Positions 13,903 to 26,965 are shown, numbered from the stretch's first letter. The stretch: DNA of 64,000 nt from Fasciolopsis buskii (GCA_008360955.1 LUCM01008455.1:91286-155285); one strand, 5' to 3'. Numbers and translations are program-made. The notes: generated from the letters alone by a model not told the origin.

Positions 13903-14702
13903 AAGTCTCTGCAAAGTTCCTGCTAAACTCATAGTTGCTCATGACGAGATATATGCAATTCTCAAAGGAGGTCCGGCAAATTTAGATGCTAACACATCAC
14001 CGCAACCGTTAATGGTGAATGCCATAGTCATTCGAGGAAGGCAATAATTTAGCATGCACATTTTACAACTACTGATTTGACATCCGATTGAGAATATGTG
14101 AATTCCCCACCTGATTAGTTTTGCTCCACCAGAGCCGATCATGCCAAGTATTCCTCTCCGAAGCCATTTCGGTTTCATTGCCAGAACGTGAGTGAGTTTG
14201 TTAGCGCTGAATGTCATACATTCTCAGGGGAATAAGGGGTACATCGATCTGTTCTGCCCGTGAGTACCCTAAAAGCTACGAACAAAACAAGTATATGATG
14301 GCAAACTGATTGATATTTTCTTTGACGTGGTACAAATAACTGTGGACAGTTCCAAGACACATACAGACAGCTATTGACGAAGTTCCACGTGAAAGGACAG
14401 TAGAAGTGACCGTGGTTGTAAGCGAATTCAGCACAATGGAACGGCGACGCTGCTTTTGAATTTGCCAACCGCTACGACACACAAAACAAAGCGCTGTTAT
14501 CAAAAGTTCAAAAGAGAAATATTTACAAAAGATTAGTAATTGAGCAGCATATCATAACCGCTTGCATCAGTAACAGTTTCTATGTAAAATGGTTATACTG
14601 GAGTCCAGGAAGCCTGCACGTGTTCTACTAACAAAGCAGTAGAGCAGATAACTGGCGTGCATTGTTGGGGTAGTATCGGTTTTCAATAGGTTTTGTGTGG
14701 AG
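13903..14702 (-). repeat. Right arm of the 800-bp inverted repeat
   Basis: Reverse complement of 10,340-11,139. The inner edge is AAGTCTCTGC and the outer edge ends GGTTTTGTGTGGAG. Outside the arms the sequences no longer match beyond chance. The decayed Gypsy pol begins about 140 bp beyond the outer end. Confidence 0.9.
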
Positions 14703-14839
14703 CATCAATTATATCGATTTTCGGGCGCAGGTTTTTTTGAGCAAGTCATTTTTGCCATAACACCAACCCGCAAAGTTCCGACATTTCCTCAGTTTGCACG
14801 TCTTGCGGAAAGCATGATAAATCCATCCTTCTTGATAGC

Positions 14840-16300
14840 ATATTTCTGAATACTATCGAGAATTTGGAGCTAGATTTATCATGTAAACTGGCCTACTGGC
14901 AAATGCCAACGTTCAGTTCCTTCGATGGTCTTCTGTATCGATCACCGCACTTTTTCACGGTAGCTTTCAAATGTTAATCGGTAGATCTGTTACTCGGTTG
15001 AGGGGCTTCGGGTGCAAACTGAATTTTGGAACCCGGAATCTGCAATCGTCAGACGTCGTACGCAGTGGTCATGGCACTGGTTTGGGTGCTATATGGTCCC
15101 CGGCCAAAAATGGCCGGGCATCAACATTACTGTATGATCAAGGACCAAAAAGAAGCAACTGGAATTGAGATCAAAATTATTTTGACGTATTGGTCACTTC
15201 TTTAAACGACGGAGAAATACTTTACGTTATTAAAGACAGTGCGAAGGGGATCAGAATTGTCCCTGGTCGTTTTGAGGAATCGCTTCCATGGCGTCCACAA
15301 GAAGCCCGCTTTATGAATAAAGAGCAAATATGCTTCAAATGTTGATGCGGTTGAGAAAAGGAATCTATCTTGACGGTCGGTTGTTGTGATCATGCAATAC
15401 GAAACCCTTGGGTAGGGAGAAAACGTGGTTGGTTCGCAATGGGAAAAAATACTGTATTGGCCTTATCGTTCATTGGTGGACCATGATAAATCCCAAACCG
15501 TTTGAGCACTTTTAGACTGTGCTGCATAGTTTTATTGAGCTTTCTCTAAAATCCGCTGTCACAAGGGCCAGATAGAATTTTACCACTGATTAAGGTCCCA
15601 TTTCACTTTCGAGTGGTTAAGGCAGCCGTGTCTATTAAGGCAACAGATGGTGTCAGGTTGGGATAGGGATGCTTTGTGCTTCTGGCGGTGGGCTCTGTGA
15701 CAAAAAAACTAATGGAGTCGTTGAGGTATCGTCGCCATTTTCCGCGAATTACTCAGTACAAAAGACAGCGGCAATAAATGGAAGGGCTAATGAACCGGTC
15801 AGGGTGTATGGAGTTACTAGCAAATGTTGGTTACGACTACAGCGGTTCGCTCCTTGGGATGGCACGGCCAAGGGCCACGCGATGGCGTTGGTGGATTACA
15901 CGAGACAAGGTGGTTTCCACTCTATTAATTGGATGCTGAACCACTTTGGGATCACCTTCTCAAAGACGCGACCGGAGAGCACCTGTTGAATGGGTATAAC
16001 CCCGAAAACAATCAAACGCACTGTCGAGGAGCAATGGGATACTTGGGGGTGACTAGTTCGTTTTGCAATTGAACATCGCCGGCCGGCCAGCTACACGTAG
16101 GGAGGCCCCAGCGAATGTCTCTAGCTTGTAATATTCTCTAGGATTGTTTCCCCCGTGGTCGCTTCTAAAGATGAAGTTGCTACAAGGACTAAGCAGAAAG
16201 AAACTGGTTGAGATGACCCCGCTGGCCCTTGAGATGAAACCTCGACGCTTGGGATTTACCAACAATTGAACCCCAGGAGGTCGGTTGTGCAAAAATTTGA
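14840..16300 (+). pseudogene. Decayed Gypsy-type LTR retrotransposon pol (RT, RNase H, integrase remnants)
   Basis: Three weak signals occur in the order expected for Gypsy pol. Around 14,870 a frame reads LELDLSCKLAYWQMP, similar to the RT motif 'LDL..GYWQ'. Around 15,060-15,230 a stretch resembles the RNase H core (GTGLGAIWSP, then a 'L.Y......W' spacing). Around 15,920-16,200 the frame gives FGITFSKTRPEST, EEQWDTWG and LVRFAIE, fitting the integrase 'G..KTR..P' and 'WD..L.FA' region. The spacing between RT and RNase H is far too short, so the RT catalytic core is deleted. Frames are broken by stops. Each match alone is weak and the call rests on their order. Confidence 0.4.
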
Positions 16301-16946
16301 TCAGATCGGTTTGAAAATTAAGCAATTAAAGACGAAACTTTGAGCAAAACATTAGCTAAAGTGTGAAGAATACTGAAACACCATTCAATTTGACCATTGT
16401 TTTAAGGCGGCGTCATCTATTGGGTTTTCACTTCTAAAGTCCTTTTGTCACTGGTTTTTCGACAAGTGTCATCATGTTCGAAAGTAAACTAGTAACATGA
16501 CCATGCTCTTTTGGAGGAGGTGGTAAGGGAGTACATAACAACTGTGCACGCACGACGGAAGTGGGCATATAGCGAAAGGCCACCTAGGTGGGACAGCGCA
16601 GTACAGGTCCTCGGAGGGCAAATCCATGTCGGCTGGTGGATGCGAGTTGCCTTGGTGCAGGTGATTACCAGTTTTGATTGATCTGTAAGGAGGGCTAACG
16701 TTAAAATTTCAAGGAGAAATCTCACTTGCGATGCGCGTTGTATGACCCACGTTGAAGAAGAAGAAGCAAGTGATACGACATTTTCCAATAGCGGGCGACA
16801 AGTGCACAAGTGTAACCCTGACTGCCAAGCAATTTTTGGAAGTGAGGACGAGTTTAGGTTGCAGAAATGAGGTTCAGGACCCAAACGTTTCCATAGGTGA
16901 AAAATTCTGATGCTGTTTAAACCGTAGATAAAATAGTTTTATATCC

Positions 16947-17489
16947 ATGGGAGGTGCCAAATGCGGCCTTTCATATCCTTGCATGTCTTGGGTTTCTTTT
17001 AGCTCCGTTTTCCTCCGTATTTATTTCTTACATCTTTCGGCAGCATTGTTTCCATCAGCCAGCCTCGACTTGTCTTTGTGTTGTGGCATTACCGTCACAC
17101 TATTTCGCTCTTTCCTTCTACACGTTCTTTCGACTACGGTATCAGCGCCCTTTCATTTTTTTCTGACAGTCGGCTTTCTGTCGGTAGTATTCTTTGTCCT
17201 TTTCCCGTTTTTAGCATCTCTAATTTACTCTCATTTTTGTCGTTTTCATGTCTCTCTCTCGGGCAAGCTTCCATTTTCTATTCCTCTTCACTTATTTTTG
17301 TCCCTGTGTTTGCTTCTCTTCCCCGAGAGAGTTATTGCAAGTGCCGGAGCTTTACTTTCCAATTGTGATGATTGCCTGACGTTAGTATTGTGGGAGAGAT
17401 GGAAGTGCGTCTTTTCAGATGATCACTTTGTTTCTGTTGCCAGTATACCTCAGTGTCGCTTGTTGCTGGCCTACGCCGAACTCCTCTGA
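16947..17489 (+). other. Pyrimidine-rich 180-codon open frame, probably non-coding
   Basis: An unusually long frame for this region, but it comes from a T/C-rich tract (about 16,960-17,340) that lacks stops because A is rare, and another frame on the same strand is also open. The translation is a hydrophobic Leu/Phe/Ser-rich string with no consistent transmembrane spacing or known domain. A real membrane protein cannot be excluded. The flanks 16,301-16,946 and 17,490-17,790 show nothing recognisable. Confidence 0.2.
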
Positions 17490-17789
17490 GAGGTGGCCGA
17501 AAGCAACAGGCGTGGAAGGTAGTGAGACAGGTTCTTTGTCTCCCGCATACAGCAAGTGACTTAGGTGCACAGGCAAATGTCATGTTACATGGGCAATGGA
17601 AGAATTAACAGTCAGTCATCCAGTCACGAATTCCCTACGGTCATTCTCAAACAGAGATCATTGGCAATAGATTGTTCCCTCACCGCAGAGAGCGCATCGC
17701 AGAGCAGAGCGCCATCAACGATTTTTCACTCAGCGCACCGTGATACCGCCCAACTATGTGCAGGTAAGGGGCGAATTTTCAAGGGCCCT

Positions 17790-19540
17790 CTGTCACCTCT
17801 CTGCGGGACAGCACTCGGCAATGAGTTCCACGAGAGACATTCTGACGAAGAAGACTCTTTCCCTATCCGGCATCCTTGGACACGGAATCAGCGACTGACC
17901 GCTCAAGGTCGACTTGTCGGCTAGTCTTATCAGGTATCTATTCGGATGTTCTGCCACTGTCAGGATATCGTTTGGGAGTTTGAGTTCCTGATCCGATTCG
18001 CTTTGCTGCATAAAACATAAGTCGAAAGCGCTGAATCCATGGTAATAAGGTAGGTTCTCGAGTCCAAGGATTTCCTCGTGGCCGTCCTTTGAAGCCTCAG
18101 TTTTGGTTTCCTTCCTGCTCAAGACCGGCAGACAAGACCGGGTACTCGCTTCCAGATGAGTCTTTAATAAAATTTGAGAATATCCACCGTAGCAAAACAT
18201 GACCGAAACTGTTTAAAATGCGACCGAGATGGTTCAGCTTCGGTATATCCTCCCGAGCTAACACGCTGCATTTGGCTGCCCTTGACAGGTCGCCTGTCAA
18301 CATCGAACTCAGTTCCCTCTCCTCTGTCGGTTTTCCTTTGACATTTCCCCCGGGTGTGTACCCATTGACATGGCTTCCTTCTCCATATACTATCTGGCAC
18401 TCACCTTTAATGAAAGGAAAATAGTTTATGGAGGACCCCTGGTGCAATCCGTCAAGGTCCGTCTGCAGTGCCTGTGCATCTACGGTAGTTCCATATTCTT
18501 GTCCGATCCTCCTTTTTGCTGGTTACATTGGGACTTCGGCGTCTAATTGCATAGAATTATTAGTCACAAAAATGGCGGTCAGATTTGGGCCTAGTAAACA
18601 CCCCTTTGAATATGGCCCACCCTGTCAGGTGCCACAGATATGCCCAATGAGATTACGTCCAACTAAAGCCCTGTCGACTACCCCACTGTAGCAGTTCGTA
18701 ACGTCTTTCGGGTTTACCTGGCACGATTTGAATCCTCTTAGCCCGTACTCTGTATCAGGCAACTATCCATCTCCAAGGATTTCAGGCAGAAAATCATCAT
18801 TCGAACCTTCAGTGAATTTTGAGGCAGCCGACAGCGGCATAACTGGGCGATAGTTTTGAGGTTTGAATCGATTTTCAAAATTAAAGATTCTAGGGACCAA
18901 GTAGGACTTCCATCCCTCCGGGAATCGGAGCGTTCGCATGAAGTGACTGAATGACTGGCACATCGGATGAGCTGGTTCGTCTGTGCAGTGCTGCAAGATG
19001 GTGACCGAAATCAAAGCCATGTCTGGTGATTTCCGTAGCCTCAATGTGCCTGGCTTACACCGTGTCTGTCCGGCCGAGAAGCCAATTAATTTGGCTCCCT
19101 TGCGATGAACTTTCCGTCTGTCCTGCTGCAGCGCCTTCACCCCTCGACATCTGTCTGGGCAAATCAAATGCCCAAGAATACGGGCAAGCCGGTAACTTGG
19201 TCGCGTCAGTGATAATTTTCAAAGCTATGGCATGTGACCTAGACAAGCCCGCGATCCCTGGCTGCGTAATTTATACCTGCGTGAGTTGTGAAAAATTCCG
19301 GGATCTGATTTATCACGTTTTTGGCATTGTGCCCGGTAGTCTTCAATGTCTTGTCTTTTCTGAGTGTCACACATGCTTCTCATGTGAAAAAACCACGACG
19401 ATTCTGCGATCTTTGTGATGGATGATAAGGGTCCCATGCAGCCCTCTTTTGCGTGGTATTTTGGCATATGGCCGCGCAGTTTCAGCTTCCGTTCAAAGTT
19501 TATCATAGGAAAAGGATGCACGATCACCTGCATTGCTTCA
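17790..19540 (-). pseudogene. CR1-like non-LTR retrotransposon, reverse transcriptase region
   Basis: Read on the minus strand it runs through a typical CR1-type ORF2. A linker lies at 19,533-19,225. The RT entry region follows at about 18,960-18,790 (FPEGWKSYLVPRIF, PQNYRPVMPLSAASK). A degenerate 'LPDTEYGLRG' block lies near 18,760, then the region before the thumb (DAQALQTDLDGLHQ, MLTGDLSRAAKCSVL). The C-terminal domain ends near 17,800 (HLEASTRSCLP, LIRLADKSTLSGQSL, FFVRMSLVELIAE). The YADD catalytic block is not intact, and several stops and frameshifts separate the pieces. Known CR1-type ORF2 proteins are target-primed retrotransposition enzymes; this copy is dead. Confidence 0.75.
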
Positions 19541-19619
19541 GTCGTGATTCCCTTGATTCAGGCCTAAAGCTAATCGATGCATGTGGCACGCCATGAATTG
19601 TGAGTTAAAAAGGTTCTCG

Positions 19620-19900
19620 TACCTGGAAAATCAATCTCATTGAGATCTCAGCGGGCGGCTATCTCTTTTCGTGCCGGCACTGCCGTGTGCAATGATTTCC
19701 ATTTAATGACTGTGAGCTCCTATCTTCCAGGCCTCCTAGACTTAGAGTTGGTTGGTAGCAGGTGGCTCGTTCGTAATGACCCAGTCCAGCAGTTACTTGC
19801 AAGGGTCACTCTTTACCGGGTGAGCTACCTCACATGCCCATACCAAGCCAGGCCAGGCACCGCGATAAAAAATCCTCGAGAGGTTGATCCTGATCCAGAA
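19620..19900 (-). repeat. Possible tRNA-derived SINE head inside the CR1 copy
   Basis: On the minus strand TAGCTCACCCGG (19,827-19,816) fits the Pol III box A, and GGGTCATTAC (19,782-19,773) lies 45 bases downstream where box B belongs in a tRNA, but fits it only partly. The segment falls between the endonuclease-like and RT-like parts of the CR1 remnant, where CR1 coding sequence is not recognisable. It could be an old SINE insertion or a chance match. Confidence 0.3.
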
Positions 19901-19984
19901 GAGTATAACAGACGATAGGACCATACCTCAGGCAGGGTATCATTTAGTGAGTTAACTTGTCCGCCTGCTTAAATGATGCTGTTA

Positions 19985-20340
19985 TATGGGCGTTTTTTGT
20001 ACCTGGAGAGGTTAGAGCCTATAATCACTCTCACAAGGCACTTTCTTTGTATTTGAGCGATTGCTCGAAGCACCTTTGAAAATTGTTCCAGGACTACATC
20101 ATTGAAGCAAGTGGCCCTCGGCTTGCTGGGGGTATTTAGTGCACGCATTTTGCCTTCGTCCTCAAGTTATACATTTTCTGAGTGCGAGGCTTCCTGGTCG
20201 CACCCAAGTCTCACGAACGCGGATCGCCAAGTATTTACACTGAGGCACCGGATTTTGGGGCTGGCATGGGTGCAACTGCGTGCATCGACTACCAAGGCTG
20301 TCTGTACGTAGAATAAGCTCTTAGGTGTACGGTCGACGGC
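19985..20340 (-). pseudogene. CR1-like endonuclease remnant
   Basis: Minus-strand frames give KYLAIRVRETWVRPGS (compare the AP-endonuclease 'AITETWL' motif) and then LEQFSKVLRAIAQIQRKCL followed by a degenerate 'GDFN' position (IIGSNLSRYKK). The order and distance upstream of the RT at 17.8-19.5 kb suggest the same element. Catalytic Glu and Asp blocks are only partly preserved. Confidence 0.45.
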
Positions 20341-23300
20341 GGTTTAGCCAGCGTTCCACGTATCTGCAAACTGCCTTCCACCTGAACGTATAGAGTTTGC
20401 TATTCTTGGTCTGCGCCTAACTTAGGGTCGCCAGTCTCGGTGCAGCTGGCGTCCTTAGGTTTTCCGGGCCCAAAATGACGTCCGCCGCTTCGGCTATGCC
20501 GTCCAGCAGTACTAATGCTGCAACTGCTTTGACCGAATAGGCGACTTTTTGCCACAGATTTTGACGGTCACAATTGAGTTTACAACCGCCGAAGAGTTTT
20601 TCAGATGGGAGACTACGTTTTGATACATGCCACCTCTCTAACACTGTGCCTGCCAGGAAGGATGAAAGCAGTGCAGTCCGAAGCAGTTTTGGCTGGGAAA
20701 CGTTTGTTAGGAGCTATCAGTGTGACAGTCTATTTGTTCCACAGACCACCAGCCCTTTGATAGATGGCTTTGGAGACATGGACTTCCAATGTTCTATGTC
20801 GTGCAGAGCAGGCCGCTGTCACTCATCGTCTCCCGACTCCGGTACTCCATGTGCCACATGGTTGCGGGCCAAAAACTGAGGTTTCTCCGTCGATTTAGTC
20901 TTCCGCTGCGCATGCCGGATACGGAACGGCGGATCCTAGCGGACGCGCAACTCTAAGCAACCCCGGGGTATGGCTGTTGATGACAGCAGGCTGCCTGTGT
21001 ACCCCGGGATTCTAGGGTTGTCCCTGGTAACCCAGAGCCTTGAGCAAATTATGTGTTACTGCTTTTTCCAGATGCTTGCGACACGCTTGAAGGTCGTCTG
21101 CAATTGGCGTTTTACTACACAGCTGCATGAAGATGTCCTTGTCACATGCCTCTCACTCCGCCAGCAAAAATGAGCTAAATTCGCTGAGTTTGAATAAAAT
21201 AACGAAGTTGGTGCTAGGACGCTCGCCAGGCGTGTTCTTTGGGGTTATTCGCTTGGCCCAATTCCAGGATATTCCCAACCGGCAGGTCTCCGTGAATGCG
21301 ATGAAAAATTCTGTCTCTGAGATCGTCGTGAATAGCTGAGGGGCGTGCGTCACGGTGTCAAATGCAAGTACTCAACTAGTTGCTTCTTAGGCGGTGGGTG
21401 TTGTTACACACCTCGTCACTTGAGGATCTCCCCGACCCAAATTCAGTTTTGGATCCACTCCCATGCCTACCGCCCTGGCTAGTGGATGTTGCCGTAGGTG
21501 CGACAATTTGCTTTGAATATCCTTGCCTTTTGTGGAGATTCGTCCAAATATCAAAAGGGCTCCTGACGTAATATTCACAACTGTTTTCTGGGAATCCACA
21601 CAGACCCACCTAGGAAATTTCCGTTTTCCACGAATCTTTTATGCTCCCTTAGCAACTTTTTGCATCTCCTGTGATAGCAAACCGTTCAAGCGCTCTTCTG
21701 AATTCCTTCATCCACTACGCCTGGCTTGTAGCTTTTAGTGCCGCAAGGTTTGTTGCTGCACTCTGAATGTTCCTTTCTTTTGTTAGCTGCTTCTCCCATT
21801 GTCTCTCTGGCCATTAAATCCTCGCAGCCAAATATGCAATCCAAAGTATGCCGTAAAGCATAATTAGTCGCAGAAAGTACTGATATGTACAGCATAATAT
21901 GAACACACATAAGAGCAAACCTGGTACTGTTAAAGAATATTACCACAGGGGAGAGCTGCGCATCTGCACCTCGTGTTAGAAACCTACTACTATACTCTCT
22001 CCGAAATGCGGGTTTCATTACAATTCTCCAAGTTCCAAAGACTTCCGTTATAGCCAACTTCTTTATTGTTAGATATTAGTCGTTATGGAATAAACTCCCC
22101 CAACAACTGCGCATTCTGTCACTATTATCTATTGCATCTAAAAACAGCACGCAGATTAGTTCCTGTGCCCTTTTTCACTAATCTATACAAACCATACTCA
22201 CTCGAGGATCGAGTGTATGCAACTATATTGAGCTTCTAAAAACGCATTGATGTCACCTTATCGTTCACCGCGGGAAGAAACGTAAATCTCCCTGCTCATG
22301 TCATATAGGAATCAACCTAATCTCTCTCACTTCAAACAGAGCTCCAACACTAGCGCATACCACTTGTTTACATGCAGTTCCACGTCGGATTCATCTCAAC
22401 GTTGCTCTGCCTGCAAAAACAGTACCTATCACTCAATAGTCTGACTTCATATCTATAAACCTTATTGTTCTAACTGCGTATCGTGTAGCTCACCCATAGC
22501 TCTCTCCCACCCACTCACCTAAATAATTCCAACACCGTCGCCAAAACGGTGTAGCAATCATAACCGGCCACATTGTCCCACGAAAGAAATAATCACTGCC
22601 ATTCTCACCCTTACTTTTCATCAACTCTCCTCATTATTCAAATGACTCCGGCCCGCAGAATTCACCCTGTTTCTGACGAACTCAAAGGATACCCTCCATA
22701 TTAAATAAGGTCAACATCTTGGATTCTTTCTTTCTCACTCCTCATCGTTATCTCTGTCCATTTTAGACAGTTCAGAACTCATGCTATCTCCACGAGCATA
22801 GAGTCCTACGTGGTATCTACCCTGCCCTTAATGACCGTTTCCATCTACCATACCCGCTGGCCCTGACCACCTTTTGTTTTCAAAAGGCACGGCCTCCTTG
22901 AGTGAAATATAATCCATGATTCTCATGCTGAATTTAGTCAATCCTTAGTACATCTATCTTTTTGGCTCGAACATTATTTCTTCCAGCAGCAGTTGGTCCT
23001 CGTCCGCCCTACAAATACAAATTCATTCTCTTTACTCATAACGTAGATTATCCACACACTAGATTAGCCAGCCCATCTATTTGAATAGTGTATATAAAAA
23101 ACCCGGATTGATCAGCCACCACTCATATATTTTGAATTGCACCATACGTTCTAGTAACTTCTTTCTATGAGCTGCTCGTAAGATTCATCGCTTCCTAATC
23201 CGCAGCTGGCAGCTAGGCCAGACTGCCGTCCGTCTTTTTTCTTTCTTTGTTTGGATGGAGACACTCATCCATGATCTGGAGATTATCCGATCCTGGGAAG

Positions 23301-23939
23301 ACGATGTATCCCTCACCTTAACACAACAGTGTAGGGTATGGTCATATCCATTGCTTTGGCCGGCGCCCATCGGGTAAACAGCTCGGCTGCAGCGGTGTGT
23401 GGGCGCATCTAGATTAGCGGATTACACCTCCTGCGTTCACCCTCAAACGGTGTTTTTCGGGTTGGGTGGCCGGCACTCGGTCAGCCCCACCCACTAGCAC
23501 TGTTGTGATAAACAGCAGTATAGCTCCTCTGTTCACGTGCACCCTTTTGTACTGGCTTCTTCCTGCTTTCACCCAAAATTATTTTGCTAAAACCACACAA
23601 AAGGGACTCACGAAGGACAGCAGTTTTATTAGCATCTGATATAAATTGACGTCCACAATGCATCTTGAAATTCGAAAACAGCTGATGGCCATCATTTTTC
23701 ATCAGCCCCTATTCTGGTCTGCGAAATTCGGCAATAGACCACGCTCTTGGTAACAGTTCTCCACGCGAGTCCACCAGGCGTTGCCCCATTAGATTCCTGC
23801 TCTTGTTCTTCTTTACCAACCCCACCTTCATCTCTGGACCAAGCTGAAATTCACGAACTCAAAATTGCTTAAAACAAACTCCATGGATTAGTCTTGTGAT
23901 TACACAGTTCCCATCCCATGTCGCCACCTTCTTTGCTGA
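20341..23939. other. Unassigned; the first kilobase may hold CR1 ORF1 or upstream sequence
   Basis: On the minus strand near 21,060-21,170 a frame looks protein-like (for example KDIFMQLCSKTPIADD), and 20,417-20,644 minus is open, but neither matches a family I know. From about 21.8 to 23.9 kb nothing was recognised. Open frames are short and unmotivated. Confidence 0.35.
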
Positions 23940-24537
23940 GTGGTCTGTGATTCCAGATTTTTCACGTTTTATACTGCCTCGCATGATATCCAGTCTGGTT
24001 TTCACTCATCTCCATTCCGTTATCACATCCATATTCATGCTCTTCTCCACCATATAACCCTTCATTTTCGAGGATCCCGGCCAACGAACGGCAACATTCA
24101 ATGCAGTCCAGCCATTTTTGCGCTCACGGTAAGCACCTTCGATGTGTTCAAACATAGTACTGTTCGCACTGCCGTCAAAGAGAAATCTTTAACAATCATT
24201 ATCTAGCTTTGATTTAAAAGTCTAAACCTTATGCTCAGCCAACCACATTTCCTGTTATGATCTTGTGAGCGAAAACACTGCATTATATGTTTGGTTTCTG
24301 TTCTCTGTGTCTGCACTATGCCTTCTTTACACAATTTTGATGTTGCTTGGCTTGAGACTCCCGTATGTCGAGAAATATACGAAAACAAACAAACCTTTCG
24401 AATTACGTAAGGTTGCTCTCACCCCTTTTCCCTCTGATTTATGTTATTCATATTTCCTATGCAACGTCGCGATAAAACTTGATCTTGTCTTGCGCATGCA
24501 TCTCGCAAGTCGAGAAGTATACATTATTATTATTAAG
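23940..24537 (-). repeat. (TAA)n-headed repeat family, copy d
   Basis: In the plus orientation it runs from GCCTCGCATGATATCCAGTC to GATCTTGTCTTGCGCATGCA and ends in an ATTATTATTATT tract at 24,523-24,534. It aligns with copies b, c and e. It carries an extra segment around 24,260-24,450 relative to copy e. It is interrupted by stops in the frame shared by copies b and e. Confidence 0.6.
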
Positions 24538-26447
24538 TATAACGCTGAGCAATCACCATAGGTATTTTAAAATGGAGTAGGTGTAAACAGTTCAAAATAA
24601 CTGACAGAGAAAAGACTGATTTACAAATATACCAATCAAGTGAGACAACCAGAAATCGGGCAGTGCTGTATCTTACTGCCAGCCTCAGTCGGCCGTGAAC
24701 GACGGGCACCGTCCAAATGTCCATCTTCTTGAAATGGACAGTGGCTAGGTTCAACAGCACATTAGAATAAAGCCCTTATTGGGTAATGCATAAACATTAT
24801 CGTGGTTTTGCAATGACTTTGCTTAATTTTATCCCTTTGGTTCATTTCTGCTGGGCTTTTTAAAAGGGAACCCCGTGATTGGCATAGCAGTACTCGCTAA
24901 AACCCGTTTCCGGCTCAGACACCGTCTTACTCTCATTGTCACTGGGTTGTACTCATGACTAATGTGGATGATGGGGCTAACTTTAATCGCAGGATGTCCC
25001 AGGTCTTCGAAGATTTTCTCGGCTTTGGAAGCGATATCCGAAAATTAAAGAAATTGCTTTTGGCAAATGCGAGACCGTTTCCCAGGGAAGTGCATTTTCT
25101 TCTTTATTTTTAACTACTTGTAACGTAACTGTGTGAATGGTAAAGGCATTCAGTTGCATCACGGGATGCCGAAAGGAGACGGAAAGTACCATGTTCGATC
25201 GATAAGGGAGCACTCTTACGACTATACATTCGGTCTTAAATGTGGCCTGTCATGTTCCCAAAGCGCCGACAATCGCACTGTCGGTCCACCAGACTATGTT
25301 GGGTGATCAGCCGTCCGAACAAATGTGATGTTCAGTACGCCGACCATGCTGTGCAGACAGGCGGAGCCTAAGTCAGACTGCCGAGGAATGGTTCAGCACG
25401 AGCTACCCAGACGCATGGATGATTGATGCACGCCATATATTTAGAAGGAAGTCACCACTCATACTTTGCAGCGCGGACAGGTGGAACTCCGACTCCAAAG
25501 CGCGTTATCTACAGACGATGGGTTCAGAAAGTTCGCCATAGCAGCAGCAGCAGCTAAGTTTAAATGAGATTGCAAACGCCGAGAAGTGGAATACCTACAT
25601 TAACCATCGAGGGGGAAATTTGTAGGTTTTGTCACAGAGAAGAGCCCGATGTGAAAATGGGTTTGCAGTGCAAACGGTGAGCGCATGAAAAACGCCCTGG
25701 TTTCAACAGCCAGCGAACACATCCGTGCGTACTGCTGGGCCTAATGATGCGAAATTTGAAATGAAAATCTTCCTTATGGGGACAACACACCTTTATTGCT
25801 GGTAATTGTCGCCGAAATGTGGTCACGAATTGAGCATTACGCCTGGCATTGATTAACACGCGAGTTTTTTCATGTGTCTAACTGCGATTTGCAACATAAA
25901 CTTAGCACACCGTCGCAGGTAAGTTGACCCGTGGGTATTGTTTCATAAATCTTATAACGGATACTCGGCAAGTGGGGGTAAACGATGACGCGCTGGAAGA
26001 AACTTGATAATTCATTTCCCTCAAAAACATTATCGGTGCCCGCCCTCGTTTATCTTATTGCCGAGTAAAACTGTTAGCCTTATTACATCAACGACTAAAC
26101 TTCCTTCTTCTAGCCATTAGAGTAGCCGCAAAAGGCACCCAAAACAGATCTTCGTAGAGCTTTTCTATGGTGCGATCAAATTGCAAAGTGGTAGGACACA
26201 TTTTTCGGAAACATAGTAAATTGAACATTTCTGCTTTTTATTTCTCTCCGGAGCCTAAAACACAAAGCAGCTCAAGGATTTCACATTTTGATCGACGCGG
26301 TTGCTATTTTTGGGGAAGCAATTAAATAACCACATGAATAAGCTACTGTTAAGTACTTTCGCCCATGAAAACTTATAATATGTATACAATATGAAGGGAA
26401 ATGGCCCTTTAGACCTGCCAAGATCTATGGAGCCTTATTGCGCAGGT
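24538..26447. other. Unassigned sequence
   Basis: No recognisable domain, RNA gene or repeat. Open frames are below 90 codons. Confidence 0.45.
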
Positions 26448-26965
26448 TTACTGAAACCTAATTGCGAAGGCGACTGGGTTTCCCAAATTGCTGGTGGTTG
26501 TTCGCCACCTGTGAGTTGCAGTGCTCTGATTATGGTTTCCGTCATTTTTATTTAATTCATTAGTCGGCCTATATAAATCTCGCGAACAGAACATGCTTGT
26601 TTTATGAGGTTTTGGTAAGTTTTTTCGTCGGAGGAGCTTTTGTTTGAAAGTAAGTATAATATTTGTTTTTAGTTGATGCTGGCAAATTATGCTAACCACT
26701 GAACACCCTAATTAAGTTCCCGTAATTATTGTATTCCTTTCTTAATTATCTGACGATCTTAACTGGGAAGCACCTGGACGCATTTGCCCTGAGAATGACA
26801 CTGGCTGGTTTGTGAAACTTACCTAGATGCGGGAGCAGTGTTTATTACGGACCCAATTACATAACACTTTTGTTAGCTTCATTTTTAAAATGGCTCCATG
26901 GACATCACGGGTTAGCCAATTTTCCTTGGGTGTGTCACTTTCGACCTTCTGTTTTTTCGCAGTGT
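26448..26965 (-). pseudogene. Possible CR1-type ORF2 linker fragment
   Basis: A minus-strand frame near 26,900 reads ENWLTRDVHGAILKMK, resembling the 'PWlT.di..a...k...W' stretch between endonuclease and RT in CR1-type ORF2. A second minus frame (26,699-26,448) has the Lys/Arg-rich character expected just after it. No RT motif follows. The match is short and could be chance. Confidence 0.25.

Noticed and set aside
10340..14702. CACTA-type DNA transposon
   Set aside because: The left end has CACTCC near its border but the right end does not match it; there is no target-site duplication and no transposase in the spacer.
16947..17489. A 180-residue membrane-like protein
   Set aside because: The frame lies in a T/C-rich tract where two frames on the same strand are open at once; hydrophobicity follows from base composition. 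Kept only as a low-confidence entry.
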